Assembly (NCBI GenBank): GCA_051453625.1
Contig: JBOZIK010000001.1
Coordinates: 46,716,835 to 46,748,485 of the forward strand
Direction of reading: 5' to 3'
DNA: 31,651 bases
Source of the DNA: Welwitschia mirabilis
Taxonomy: Eukaryota; Gnetophyta; Gnetopsida; Welwitschiales
Every line of letters starts with the position of its first letter. The first letter of the stretch is position 1. Shown one piece after another: positions 10,811-21,071 of the stretch. The notes below the pieces were generated by a model. It had not been told where the DNA came from. It did no database searches and was given only the letters and a program-made list of their open reading frames with translations. The translations under genes were made by a program, and so were the position numbers.

Positions 10811-11178
10811 TGGGGGTCGACTGAATCCTAAAGAGATCAATCGCACTTGAAGTAATCACAAGAAAAATGAACTGAACCCAGAGGAGTCAACCGGATTCTG
10901 AAGGAGTCGACTGACCTGTGATCTTAAGAGCTAGTATTCCTAAACCGAATGGAAAGGGGTAGATCAGATTTTCACGAGGTCGACCGGATCTGAGTAACTG
11001 ACAGGCAATAGTCCCAGACTAAGAGGAAAGAAGTAGACCGGATTTTCATGGGGTTGACCAGACCTAAGAAACTGACAGTCCATAGGTCCATAGCAAGAGG
11101 CAAGGGTCGATCAGATTCAGGATGGAGTTGACCGAGTTCTCATGGGATCGACTGTATTTTTGTGGGATCGACCGGATG
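10811..11178 (+). repeat. Degenerate GTCGACCGGAT motif array in LTR U3
   Basis: About eleven copies of a motif near GTCGACCGGAT occur between 10816 and 11170 (for example at 10816, 10885, 10906, 10979, 11033, 11053, 11106, 11128, 11147 and 11167), irregularly spaced at roughly 15-75 bp. The array lies upstream of the LTR TATA box, in U3. The related LTR at 26550-27945 has the same kind of array in reverse (about 27320-27790). Confidence 0.75.
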
Positions 11179-11291
11179 GCGTGGAAAAGTAAAATTTGTA
11201 AACGTTATGTATTTGTTACCTAGTCGTTTTCTAGTCATTTATAGCCATTGTAGGTGCAATTCATTTGTAATAAACCCTAGTAACCCTCCAT

Positions 11292-11300
11292 TATAAATAG
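11292..11300 (+). promoter_or_regulatory. TATA box of the solo LTR
   Basis: TATAAATAG lies 634 bp into the LTR, between the motif array (U3) and the R/U5 part. The partner LTR has ATATAAATAGC in the equivalent place on the minus strand. Confidence 0.65.
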
Positions 11301-11958
11301 TTATGCTATTAATGACCTAGAGATCTTTTGACAATATTCTAATTCAGCATAATCTTTGTGGATCTAAAAGATTAGACTATATTATCATTAGTACATCATT
11401 GTATTGCTACACATCTGATTGAGGAGATCTATCTTTGGCAAAAGAGTTTGACTCATAATCAAATCTAAGAGCTTCGTCACTGTGATCAATTGGAGTAGAG
11501 CTCCATTCATTGTAATGCTATCAAACATGTGATATCTGAGCAATCAAGGCATCATCACATTACATCCATTTTTTCCAGAGGTTGAGACTTAGCCTGCAAA
11601 AATCCATTGTTAAGATTGAGACTTAGCCTATAAAAGTGCACTTGTAAGGGTTACAGGTAAACCTGGAAAAACTTGTGAAGTAACAGAGATCTGAGATCAA
11701 GCTTGGCAGAAGCTGATCATTAAGAGTGGAGTAGGGAAGTTCTCAAACCACTATAAATCCTGCTTACATAAAAATTGGGAGCTTGTGTTTTTCTGTCTTT
11801 TGATTCTTTACCTACAGTTTTCCATTTGTGTATGCACATTCTTAATTACATTATTTTCATATGCAAACTATGATTAGACAGCCTTAATTTTTTTTTGAGC
11901 ATAAGTTTTTGAAAGAACCTATTCATCCCCCCTTCCTCTAGGGTTCTCGATCCTATCA

Positions 11959-11963
11959 TACAT
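11959..11963. repeat. Right 5-bp target-site duplication (TACAT)
   Basis: This is an exact repeat of 10654-10658, placed directly after the CA end of the solo LTR. Confidence 0.85.
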
Positions 11964-12888
11964 CACATTTAACTTAAAAATGACTAAAGATGACTAAGTT
12001 ATTGCTTCTAAAATGCAAATTTCTAATGTATTAATGTCCTCATAGGCTCAGGTATGCTTTGATGTTGTGCATATAATGTTAAAATAAGTAATAATCATTA
12101 CATGAGTAAGTGGATGAAATATGATGGTGGAAAAGAAACTATAAATCATCTTTAGGTTTAATAGATTGAAGTAGTTCTCCATGCTCCATGTATCTACCTT
12201 AAATCCTAACCTTTTGATCAAAATCATTACAAGCTACTTTAAAGTGGAACAAAATGCATTGGTTTACACCAATTGAACCTCTGATGCTGTTATCTCCTAA
12301 AAACTATAAAAATACCTCCAAGTGTAGTATTATAATTTTAAAATAATAAAAAAAAATGACTATTAATATCTTATTTTGTCAAAAATTTAAGCTTCATCAC
12401 ACCCTAATCAGTCTGCTTGTACATCTCATGCAAGTGATGGTTGTAAGAAAAATTAAGCTTACTACTAATCTGAAGGTTTGCCCATAGGGTGAGGTATATT
12501 ATCTGTTATCGAATACCTGATGATGTCCATTATTTCACCTAATGGTGATGAATTACATCATTTATCGAGCCCTACAAACTAATGATATATATGTTTGTTG
12601 TTCTATATAGGTGGTTGAGATTCTGAAGATTGGTCATACAAATACAAGCAATATGTAAAAGCAATAATACTAATAATCATGATGTCATAATAGTATGTGT
12701 AACACAAGATAATGAGTAGAATGTAGAGAAATTAGATAGCCCAAACGTGTATTCATTATTCTAAAAATTTTATTAATTCTATTAATTTTATAAAATGTAA
12801 AGAAAAACATGGACATTAGATCAATAATATAAAGTACATGAAAATTATCATATGATAATATAATGTTACAAAACGATAGTAAGTTACA

Positions 12889-14689
12889 TAGTTTTCACAC
12901 ATGAAAAACATAGACTGACATACATAAAGATGATCAAGCATTAAATACATAAAATAATGAAAAAGATGGAAGTAAAGTAATAAAGTTTCACTACTAAAAA
13001 AAATATGAGCTAGGGTATGGGGAAATGATGAGGATAAGAATATCCACTACCATTTTCACTAAGGTATTCATGCTCTAAAATGGTAGTAGAACATTGTAGA
13101 CAATGCTAAGCTACTTCTAATATTACCTTGATCTACGTTTATGAGAGTAGAACTAAATCATTTTAAAAAAGAAAAAAAATGCAAAATTTAAGATGAAAAT
13201 ACAATAAAATTGCCTCCACACTTTCACATTTAATTCTATATAAGTGCTTATCAATTTTAGTTAAGAGAGGACCACACTACTTAAGATAAGGTCTAGACTA
13301 CTACTTCTCATGCTCATAAAATCTCTTTGCCTTTTGAAGCTATCTAAAATTAGTAGAAACATAGAAAGGATAACAAAGATTATCATGCCTACAAAATTTG
13401 GGATAATAGTAAGTCATAACCTTCCATATCATAAGAGGTAAGGGTATGTGAACAAAACACTAATAAGAATGAGCATGATAAATATGGACAAATATGAGAT
13501 AATGTACATCAGAAGCACAACCTTACCTCAACAACTAAAAAGTTCTTAATATATTAAGAAAGGCATGAGATGTATGTGTAATACCTATGATGTCAGACAT
13601 AATGTAACAGGTAAAGGTATGTCAAATGGCCTGAGAAAATTAATAGGAAAATAATTAGTATAAAGACTATAATTGAGGTTAAGGCTATCTAGAATAGAAA
13701 ACACCCTATCTAATAAAGCATGAAGATCCATTAATTCCCAATCAATGGTGTGAAAAGGTACATTTAAGGAATTGACTATAGCTTTAGAGGATTGACGAAT
13801 AGTAAGATAATCTTTGATAGATTCTCCTACATTTTCATCTTCACCATATTGAAGGTTTTGAAAAAAACATGGCTAAAATATTATAAGGATCCTAAATAGG
13901 GTTTAGATTAACTAAGTATCCACTTGTCCACTTCAAAATTAATTCATCTTAAGGGGTAAAAGAGGTAAAAATCACATAGCAAATAACTTCGATAACAAAT
14001 TTCTAAAAGAAAAGGCATAAATAAGGATAAAGAGAAGATAAAAGAAAATAGTTGAAATAAGACTTATCACCATTTTAACAGAGCTTAATTGTCTAACTTC
14101 TTAGATCACCACATGACCACATAATCCACTTCCCATGAAATTCAAAGTAGAAATAAGGTCTAACAGCCAAAACTAAGGTGTTTATAATGAAAATACTATA
14201 GATTATTCATTATAGTGGCACTGCAATTCTAATTTACATATTATTTTGGTGTAGTTGTACTAATTTAAGAGAATTAAAATGAGATTAAGGTTGTTTTCAA
14301 AACATTGAGTAGCATGAATATTAAAAAGAAAAACTAATGACAAAGTTAAGCTTAAAGGTATCCTATAACCTAGGTAATAACTACTTATACCCCTCAATGA
14401 GGATGAAAACTAGGATTCTAGGGTGAAAAACAAATAGATCAATCATAATTTATTAAAAGATTAAAAATGAAAATGAAAAGTTTTTTTTTTAATTCATAAA
14501 ATTTTTGGGGGAAAAAGGAGTAGGTCCTCCCCAAATCTCATAGCCCTTTTGAATGTGATTACATATGGCCTATAGCTTTCATTTCATCATCAAAAAAGTA
14601 CCAATAGTTTTGTGTTTTATTGAAATGGAAAGTAAACATTAAAAAAAAAAAAAACAATTCAAATCATTTGGTTTTTTATATTTTTACAT
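12889..14689. other. AT-rich DNA between unit B and the integrase remnant
   Basis: No element end or domain was firmly recognised. It lies where the 3' untranslated part of the Ty3 remnant to its right would be. The minus strand contains TTTGGGGAGGA near 14535, a weak polypurine-like tract, but no TG start directly follows. One open frame is listed separately. Confidence 0.4.
13585..13872 (-). other. Unassigned open frame, about 95 codons, no ATG at its start
   Basis: This is a stop-to-stop frame containing GEDENVGESIKDYLTIRQSS and DWELMDLHALLDRVFSILDS. The ESIKDYL part is reminiscent of retrotransposon gag segments, but no family was recognised. In DNA this AT-rich one or two frames of this length are expected by chance across the window. 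It is reported as a possible gag remnant only. Confidence 0.2.
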
Positions 14690-15332
14690 ATTTACACTTA
14701 GAAGACAAATCAAAATATATTTTAACTCCATTTAAATTTTGATGAGTGAATAATTTGATTTTAGATCTACTTACTCTTTGAACTTGACCAATCTTTGAAT
14801 ATTGAATGTTAAATGTTTCGAAAGGAAATACATGAATAATATTAAAGGGGCCTTTTCATTTAGATTCTAATTTTCTAAGAAATAAATGACAATAATAATT
14901 TAAAAGCAAAACTTTTTTATCCACTTAAAAATGTTTTCCTAAAGTATGATCTAGTCATGATAATATTGCATTAGTTTTCTAGTAAGAACTTAACTATCAT
15001 AAACATTTAATTTAATTTCATCTAATTTATTCAATTAATTCATTCTATTTTTAGCACATCTTTCAAGATCAAGATTAAGTCTATAGATAACATTAAAAGA
15101 TTAATGTTCTATCTCAAAAAGGTAGAAAGCATTATTTACCAAAATTACTTTTGTAAGAGATCATGTCAATGACTGATTTATAATTTGTATGATAAGCCCA
15201 TAATGCATTAAAAAATTTTAAAGACTAATCTTTTCTATACACGTTAACAATTTTCTAAACAATTCAAGTAAGCTCATAGTTTAATACTTCCACTTAGCCA
15301 TTCATTTGAGGATGAAAATCAGTAGCTACTTT
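14690..15332 (-). pseudogene. Ty3/gypsy (Tat/Athila-like) integrase remnant
   Basis: Minus-strand reading from 15332 gives VATDFHPQMNG, then VEVLNYEL, KIVNVYRKD and FFNALWAYHTNYKSV in one frame of about 76 codons with seven stops. This is the end of the integrase core. The expected catalytic Glu is present (VEVLN). The C-terminal part follows after shifts: KVLLFNYY at about 14915, KLESKWKGPFNIIHVFPF at about 14840, and a last stretch near 14700. The upstream core (15340-15700) is too decayed to read with confidence. Orientation and order rule out its being part of the RT remnant at 5 kb, because integrase should lie left of RT on this strand. Confidence 0.8.
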
Positions 15333-15971
15333 ATAACTGATCCACATTTTAGCATAAGTGTAACATTCACTTCTAAACATCCAACAAGGTAACAAAATAT
15401 TTAACTAGTAATAAGACAAAATTAATTATGATATATCTTTGATAGCAATGACACTTTAGTTTAGTTATGCCATAATCATAATGTATCATTTTAAAAACCA
15501 TATTACTCAACTCATAATTAATATATTTAACTAAAAATTATATGCTCATAAGATGTGTTAATCATATACAAAAAGACACTATAATGAAGATAAATATACT
15601 TGGCTAACATTCAATTTGGCCTACTACGTAATCTAGAGGCAATATATCTAATTAAGTGCATGCAGCTTTTTGTATATGTAAAGTATGATGCACTTAATTG
15701 CTTGGCTTAACATAATTATAGGAAATAAAATAGTAGCTAATATGTGATACATGAATAGTTATTATATCTGGATCATGTAGTAGGACTCTCATTTTTCATT
15801 AATTTAGTATTAAAAAAAGGTCTAAGCATAATCATTATTGCACAACACTAAAAATGAACAAAGGTCATCATTAAATGGACGAAATTGACAATTGATTAGG
15901 TAAGAAATTTCAATCCTATGATTTATGGAAAATTAAAATGAATAAAGCTCAGAAAATATGATTTATTTAAA
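15333..15971. other. AT-rich DNA, probably decayed upstream integrase sequence
   Basis: No readable domain. Its position directly upstream of the integrase remnant suggests more of the same element, but the frames are too broken to show this. Confidence 0.35.
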
Positions 15972-16045
15972 AAGGTCACTCAGTGGACTCAAACTAGGTA
16001 CCTCTAGGTTGTTAAAATTTCTTAATAACTGGCTATACCATTACT
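15972..16045 (-). mobile_element. tRNA-derived SINE-like sequence with A-box and B-box resemblance
   Basis: On the minus strand TGGTATAGCCAGTTATT (16040-16024) resembles a Pol III A box, and TAGTTTGAGTCC (15996-15985) resembles a B box, with spacing like that of a tRNA. GTGACC follows. It does not fold as an intact tRNA by eye, so it is taken as a SINE head or tRNA relic. Confidence 0.4.
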
Positions 16046-17329
16046 TCTTCCTTGTCTATTTGTCTTACATACATAATTCATAAGGAAGAATCTTAATTAT
16101 GTTTGATAAAAGATTTTGTAGGTCAATTTATGATTTCCACATGATTATTAGTTTTCTATTATCATACTCTACTCCTTCGCTCACCTCCTCAAAACCCTTG
16201 ATCATGACTGAGGGCATCATGCAGACATGAACTTCAAGAGAGTGCAGAAAGAAGGATCATGAAAAGAGAATGAAGAAATAAGAAGTGGATGTTATAAAAG
16301 GATTAGACTCAGAGTTAAACAACTCTAGATTAAACACCTCAGGACCCTTGCTTTAATTTGAGCCAGTGGAATTCCTGGTTTTAATCTCCTTTAAAAGAAT
16401 AAAAGAGAGCTTTATTTTTTTTTCTTTTAATATGTCATCTTCCATAGAATATTTGAATTATTATGTAGTTTTATGGCTTCTTATATCTCGTGGCATTAAA
16501 GATTTTCATAGAGAAGATTGTAATATGACAATCTATTGGTACCTGCATAGCTTTATGAAGGTTGAGACATCTAGGACCTCATTTTTACTATTCTTGAAAG
16601 AAGAAGAAGCATGATTTACAAGCTTATGGAATTAATCAGAGTCTTTATTTTTTCTTTTTTATTATTGAATGGGTAACTGTGACTACGTTGCCCTCTTTTG
16701 ATTACTTAAAAAAATGATTTTTTAAGGATTTCTTTTGACAGAGGAGTTATAATCATAATAATACTAAGCATGAAGAACAATTTAATTGTATAAAGAATAT
16801 AGATCTGCAGAGGATACAGTATAAGTATATGACAGGTATGAGCAGGCAAAGAACACTAGTAAGGAAGGGAATTAAACAAAAGTACAAACTTATAAGTGAA
16901 TTTAAATCATCAATTATGCATTTGATGTAAGATAAAGGGAATGATTACTTGTAATATTCTAAATTTTCTTACCCTAATTAAGTAATTTTTTTTACTCCCT
17001 TCTATAATATTATTAACTAATAGATCTAGTAGAACCTAGGATCAGATTCTACTTATCCTTTATTAGCATTTTTATATTCTAGGAAAAATAGGGCATATTG
17101 TTATTGTATACTTACCTATAAGTAATTTTTATGTCATTTTGGTTTATAAGCAATTGTGATGTCATAAGTTTATGTCTTGTATTTGTTCCTAGTTTTTCAT
17201 AACATATAGAGAGACCTTGTATGTAGTTGAGGGGATGTAAATTGTTATAAAACATACATAGATAAGTTTTATGATAATATCTCACTAATGTAATAGGAGG
17301 TTGCAACTCCAATTAATGGCATTCCAACT
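16046..17329. other. AT-rich DNA without recognised genes
   Basis: The plus frame 16366-16614 (82 codons) and the minus frame 17112-17312 have no recognisable motif. The first has hydrophobic stretches typical of AT-rich translation. Nothing else is supported. Confidence 0.4.
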
Positions 17330-17722
17330 CAATATCTGACCACTTTCTAGATGTGAGTGGTTCTATTTTAGTTTCTAAACTATACAAACATGGTTGGATT
17401 CAAATCGACAGGGTTACACTTCATCTCAATATACCCTTAATATAGGTAATAAGTGGTATGTAAGATGGTGCATGCTTATACGTGGCCCCTACTTCCTTGA
17501 AACATTTGTGGATGGTGCATCATGATCCATTAATGCTAAGGTCTTCGGACACTAAGTTAGAGTAAGTTTATACATGGGTGGGGCAAGAGAGTAGTGATTA
17601 AATCCACCTCATGAGGGTACTATTTAAAAAAAAAGAAAAAGAAAAAGAAAAAAAGAGAAAACAAAAGAATAAAAACAATGTAACCCACCTTGGTGATGAA
17701 ATCCAAATTTGGGGGTGATCAT
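17330..17722 (+). mobile_element. Possible 3' untranslated region and polypurine tract of an LTR element
   Basis: An A/G-only tract at about 17625-17660 is followed by AATTTGGGGGTGA (17706-17718), which looks like a polypurine tract. TGTTAGGATT then begins at 17723, a plausible LTR start. The orientation is plus, unlike the other Ty3 remnants. No matching second LTR or coding sequence was found. Confidence 0.35.
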
Positions 17723-19190
17723 TGTTAGGATTATTTTGATTTAGTCTCATTCGATGAACGCACCACACAAAGTCATGTATACAATTCTAACGTGGATATT
17801 TAGTGGATTACTTACTTAGTTATAATAATTCTAATCATCATTGAGCTCATAATAATGAAAATCTTTAGGATCAGAGTAATGAAAGTCTCCAAGTATAGTT
17901 ATATAGTGAAAATCATTGAGCTCATAGAATATTATGCCTAAACAATGTAAATTAAGGTTATTGATAATAAGTTATATTATATGGTTGAATTACCTATATA
18001 GTTTTATTTAATAAATTTTTTAAATTTTAAGACATTAATTATAAATTTTTTAGGGCTTTAACGATACACCACAATAAAAAAAATCATAATTAATTAATTA
18101 TGAAACTAAAAATAAATTACAATAGTTTTTCATAAACTAGACTGATAATAGGATCCCAAAAAAATTATTTATGCTATTTAGGATTCCAAAAGTATTATTT
18201 ATAATTTTATTATTTAAAGTTAAAAATTATCAAATTTGCAAAAATTATAATCCTACCACACTACACTAAAAATGATAATAACTTTTAAAATACTTTGAAT
18301 TTTTAAATGATTTAATATGTTTTAGAAATTTTATTTAATTCTATACAATTAGTATACTCAAATTTTAGATAAATTAATTATTAGTTACAAAACGGAAATT
18401 AATTACTTACTATTTTTGTATTTATTTCCTAACCTATTTTTACAAATAATTTTCTTTAAAATTATGACACATAAAAAAATTACTATTTTTAAATTTTTAT
18501 AGATATAAAATAGTATTAGACTTATAGAAATTTTTTCACTAATTTATACCTACTATTTAATAAGCTATAATCTTCTTAGCCTATACCTCTGTTTTGGAAA
18601 ATTTAACTTTCATTATATGAACATAGTAAAGATCTGGAACTAAATATGAAATAAGTAAAATTAGTAAAACATTGAACATACTACTTAAAATCAATAATCA
18701 TAATATAAATTATCTAAGTATTAATAATATAATTAACTATAGAAAAGAAAAATCAATGCAAAAAAAACATTTACAATGAGCTATAGGATTACCTGATGAG
18801 TGCTAGCCTAATAGAGACTTTGAGAATTAGAATTTTTACACATAATAATATTGATATAATACATAATTAATGAAATATATAACATTAAATATGTATAATA
18901 ATAAAAAACAAACATGAATACCCAAATTTTATAATGAACCTCTTAGTCACTTAGCCATATCATTCATTGGTAACCCCCATTACCAAGTATATGAGAGTCC
19001 TCGTTTCTACCTAATGTCTTGAGTAAAAGCTAATGATAGAGAATAATTTTTATCAAATAATTCTATGATAACTATAAAAAATGGCCTAGTGCCATATTTC
19101 ATCACTCTAATAGAATCTTAAAAGAGATCATATAAACAACATGAGTAAAAGAGCTTAATTAGAAAGATTAGTAAATCCTTAATGGATAAA
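17723..19190. other. Very AT-rich DNA, possible LTR body
   Basis: It starts at the TGTTAGG candidate LTR start. No right end, gene or structured RNA is visible; the central part (about 17980-18780) is among the most AT-rich DNA of the window. Confidence 0.35.
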
Positions 19191-19348
19191 GATTAATGAA
19201 GTTTTAAGCTCAAGAATCCTTAGCTCCAGGATTTCAAGCTCCAAGCTCCATAGGTAAGAGAATAAGAAGAAAGAGAGATAAAAAACGACATGCACTTGCA
19301 TAAAAAAATGGGAAGTATCTTCTTTTTTTTGCAAAAGAGGAAACAGTC

Positions 19349-19361
19349 TCTATATATAGAT
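19349..19361. promoter_or_regulatory. TATA-like element, orientation uncertain
   Basis: CTCTATATATAGATA is nearly palindromic. On the minus strand it is followed by a pyrimidine-rich leader (about 19300-19250), which would fit an LTR promoter. No LTR ends confirm it. The minus frame 19234-19473 across it is not credible. Confidence 0.2.
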
Positions 19362-19599
19362 AAACAAAAGGCACATAGTTTAAAATCATAAGATCATATG
19401 ATTCATTATTAATAAGTGGGATTAGTAATAAGTGACATTGGATTACAAAAAGAGATATTATATTTATATCCATGCACCTAACCTGGGTGTTTTTCTTTCT
19501 TTAATTAGCAAGATTAATTATACACATCATTTCCTCATGCTAGCTCCTTATTAATCCTTCATAGCCTTATAGGCATGTTTAATTTAAGATAAGATAAGA

Positions 19600-19825
19600 C
19601 ACGCATTAAAATAATAAATGTAAGAACTTTAAAGTTCTCATGTGACATAATGAGATAATCCTTTTCATGTCCAATGAATAAAACAAGTAATATGCCATGA
19701 ATATCAATTCAAAACATGCATTGAAAGAGTAAATGCATAAATTTTGAAGTTATCATATGATATAATGAGATAAGATTTTTTTTTTAATTCTAATGAATAA
19801 AAATAATTAATATGTTAAGAGTCAA
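19600..19825. repeat. Two degenerate tandem copies, period about 115 bp
   Basis: TGACATAATGAGATAA at 19643 recurs as TGATATAATGAGATAA at 19758. The flanking matches (GCATTAAAAT...TCTCATGTG versus GCATTGAAAG...TATCATATG, then AATGAATAAAA in both) keep the same offset. Confidence 0.6.
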
Positions 19826-20567
19826 GTTCTATTACACATCTCAAGAAGATAAAAAATATGGTAGAGTAAATTGATTCATTCATTATTCCTAGTTCCAAGT
19901 AAGAGTGCAAATTCTCATTCACATGCTTTTTTATTTCATAATGCATAGAATCTATCAATCACACAACACAAGGAAAAAGACATCTATTCATAGTATAGTA
20001 TACTTATAACATTTACCAAGAATTTAATATTTGGATAGGTTTTAATTATTGATGGATGGCTTATATGATAAAATAAGTATAGAAAATATCACAAAATAAT
20101 ATTAGAAAGTATAACATAATGATGGAAAAATGTACAAACTATACTACTCTAAGCTAAAATAGGCACACATCATTAAATAAAAATACATCAAAGGATTACT
20201 AAAGAACTAGTTGAGACTTAAAACATTTAGTTCAAAATTCATTAGCATAATAGTCTTGTGATGAAGTTACTTAAACTAATTAGGTTATTTATTGAAGCTT
20301 AATTACATTGTACATATATTACACTAAGGAGAAATAATAAAAGAAATAAAACATAATAGAGGTTAAACAAACTGCTAAGTAATACTTATTTCTAGTTACT
20401 AGAATTATCTTAGTTTATGTTCAGCTACACAAACAGGAGTAAGATAGAAGTAATATTACTTTTTTAAGTAATAAAGTACACAATAATGATACTCAAATGC
20501 TTTTTAGCTTTATATTGAAATACCAATTGTTATATAAATATGAGCTAACAACTATGTTCTCCTTTGC
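19826..20567. other. AT-rich DNA, nothing recognised
   Basis: No domain, repeat end or RNA is supported in this stretch. Confidence 0.4.
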
Positions 20568-20830
20568 AGGTAACAATATGGAGTGTGGAGAAATGATGCT
20601 GGTACCTTTTCAGGCTAGCTGGGGTTTCCTAAATTTACCTTCTTACCTTATCTATTTCTAGAACCTTCTTGCCAAAATGATCCCCACTTTTGGTGCTGAT
20701 CAAATTCTTATACCCTTGTTAGTTTTTTTGTTTCCATTCTTTGCTCTTGAGGACTATGTATATGGTTGGGGTTGTTATGCTTATCCGCTACCTCAACCTT
20801 CTCTCTCATCTCCATGACACTTGGCATCCT
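20568..20830. other. GC-richer patch, possibly a decayed gag or gene fragment
   Basis: Base composition is clearly less AT-rich than the surroundings. On the minus strand an open stretch from 20814 reads MEMREKVEVADKHNNPNHIH and stops after about 39 codons, with Lys- and Gln-rich sequence continuing in another frame. This would fit the basic C-terminal part of a Ty3 gag, but no zinc knuckle could be read. Confidence 0.25.
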
Positions 20831-20894
20831 ATACCTAAAACACAATAATGAAATATATGCATACTAACCTACTAACATACTAACTAACTAACTT
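20818..20894. repeat. 77-bp gap-flank duplicate, left copy
   Basis: This is identical to 20995-21071 on the other side of the 100-N gap (20895-20994), so it is probably the same DNA assembled twice. Confidence 0.9.
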
Positions 20895-20994
20895 NNNNNN
20901 NNNNNNNNNNNNNNNNNNNNNNNNNNNNNNNNNNNNNNNNNNNNNNNNNNNNNNNNNNNNNNNNNNNNNNNNNNNNNNNNNNNNNNNNNNNNNN

Positions 20995-21071
20995 CACTTG
21001 GCATCCTATACCTAAAACACAATAATGAAATATATGCATACTAACCTACTAACATACTAACTAACTAACTT
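20995..21071. repeat. 77-bp gap-flank duplicate, right copy
   Basis: This is identical to 20818-20894; see the left copy. Removing one copy and the Ns would join the sequence without loss. Confidence 0.9.

Larger units (their letters stand above)
10659..11958 (+). mobile_element. Solo LTR of a SIRE/Maximus-like copia element
   Basis: This 1300-bp LTR is in plus orientation and belongs to the same family as the inverted LTR at 26550-27945. They share the start region (CAATTGATGTCAAACTAAT), a GTCGACC-motif array, TATAAATAG, GTTGAGACTTAGCCTGCAAA and the end GGTTCTCGATCCTATCA. The 5' end reads TATTA where TG would be expected, so the terminal G has changed. Exact TACAT repeats flank it (10654-10658 and 11959-11963). 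The tandem copy at about 7961 shows the uninterrupted site. No internal region is left, so it is a solo LTR formed by recombination between two LTRs. The minus frame 10620-10859 crosses the boundary and is not a gene. Confidence 0.9.
8909..12888. repeat. Direct repeat unit B (2.68 kb without the inserted LTR)
   Basis: This is the second tandem copy, 10 bp after unit A and in the same orientation, interrupted by the solo LTR at 10659-11958. Without that insert plus its 5-bp duplication it is about 2675 bp against 2649 bp for unit A. It differs from A by a purine and G-rich expansion at 9600-9650. Frames at 9792-9998 and 10149-10388 are chance frames, since the matching stretch of unit A shows no conserved protein. 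Confidence 0.75.

Noticed and set aside
6250-15332. One Ty3 element containing both the 5-kb RT remnant and the 15-kb integrase remnant
   Set aside because: Both are on the minus strand, so integrase should lie to the left of RT. It lies to the right, so they come from different copies.
16366-16614. 82-codon plus-strand frame
   Set aside because: It has no family resemblance, and frames of this length are expected by chance in both strands of this window.
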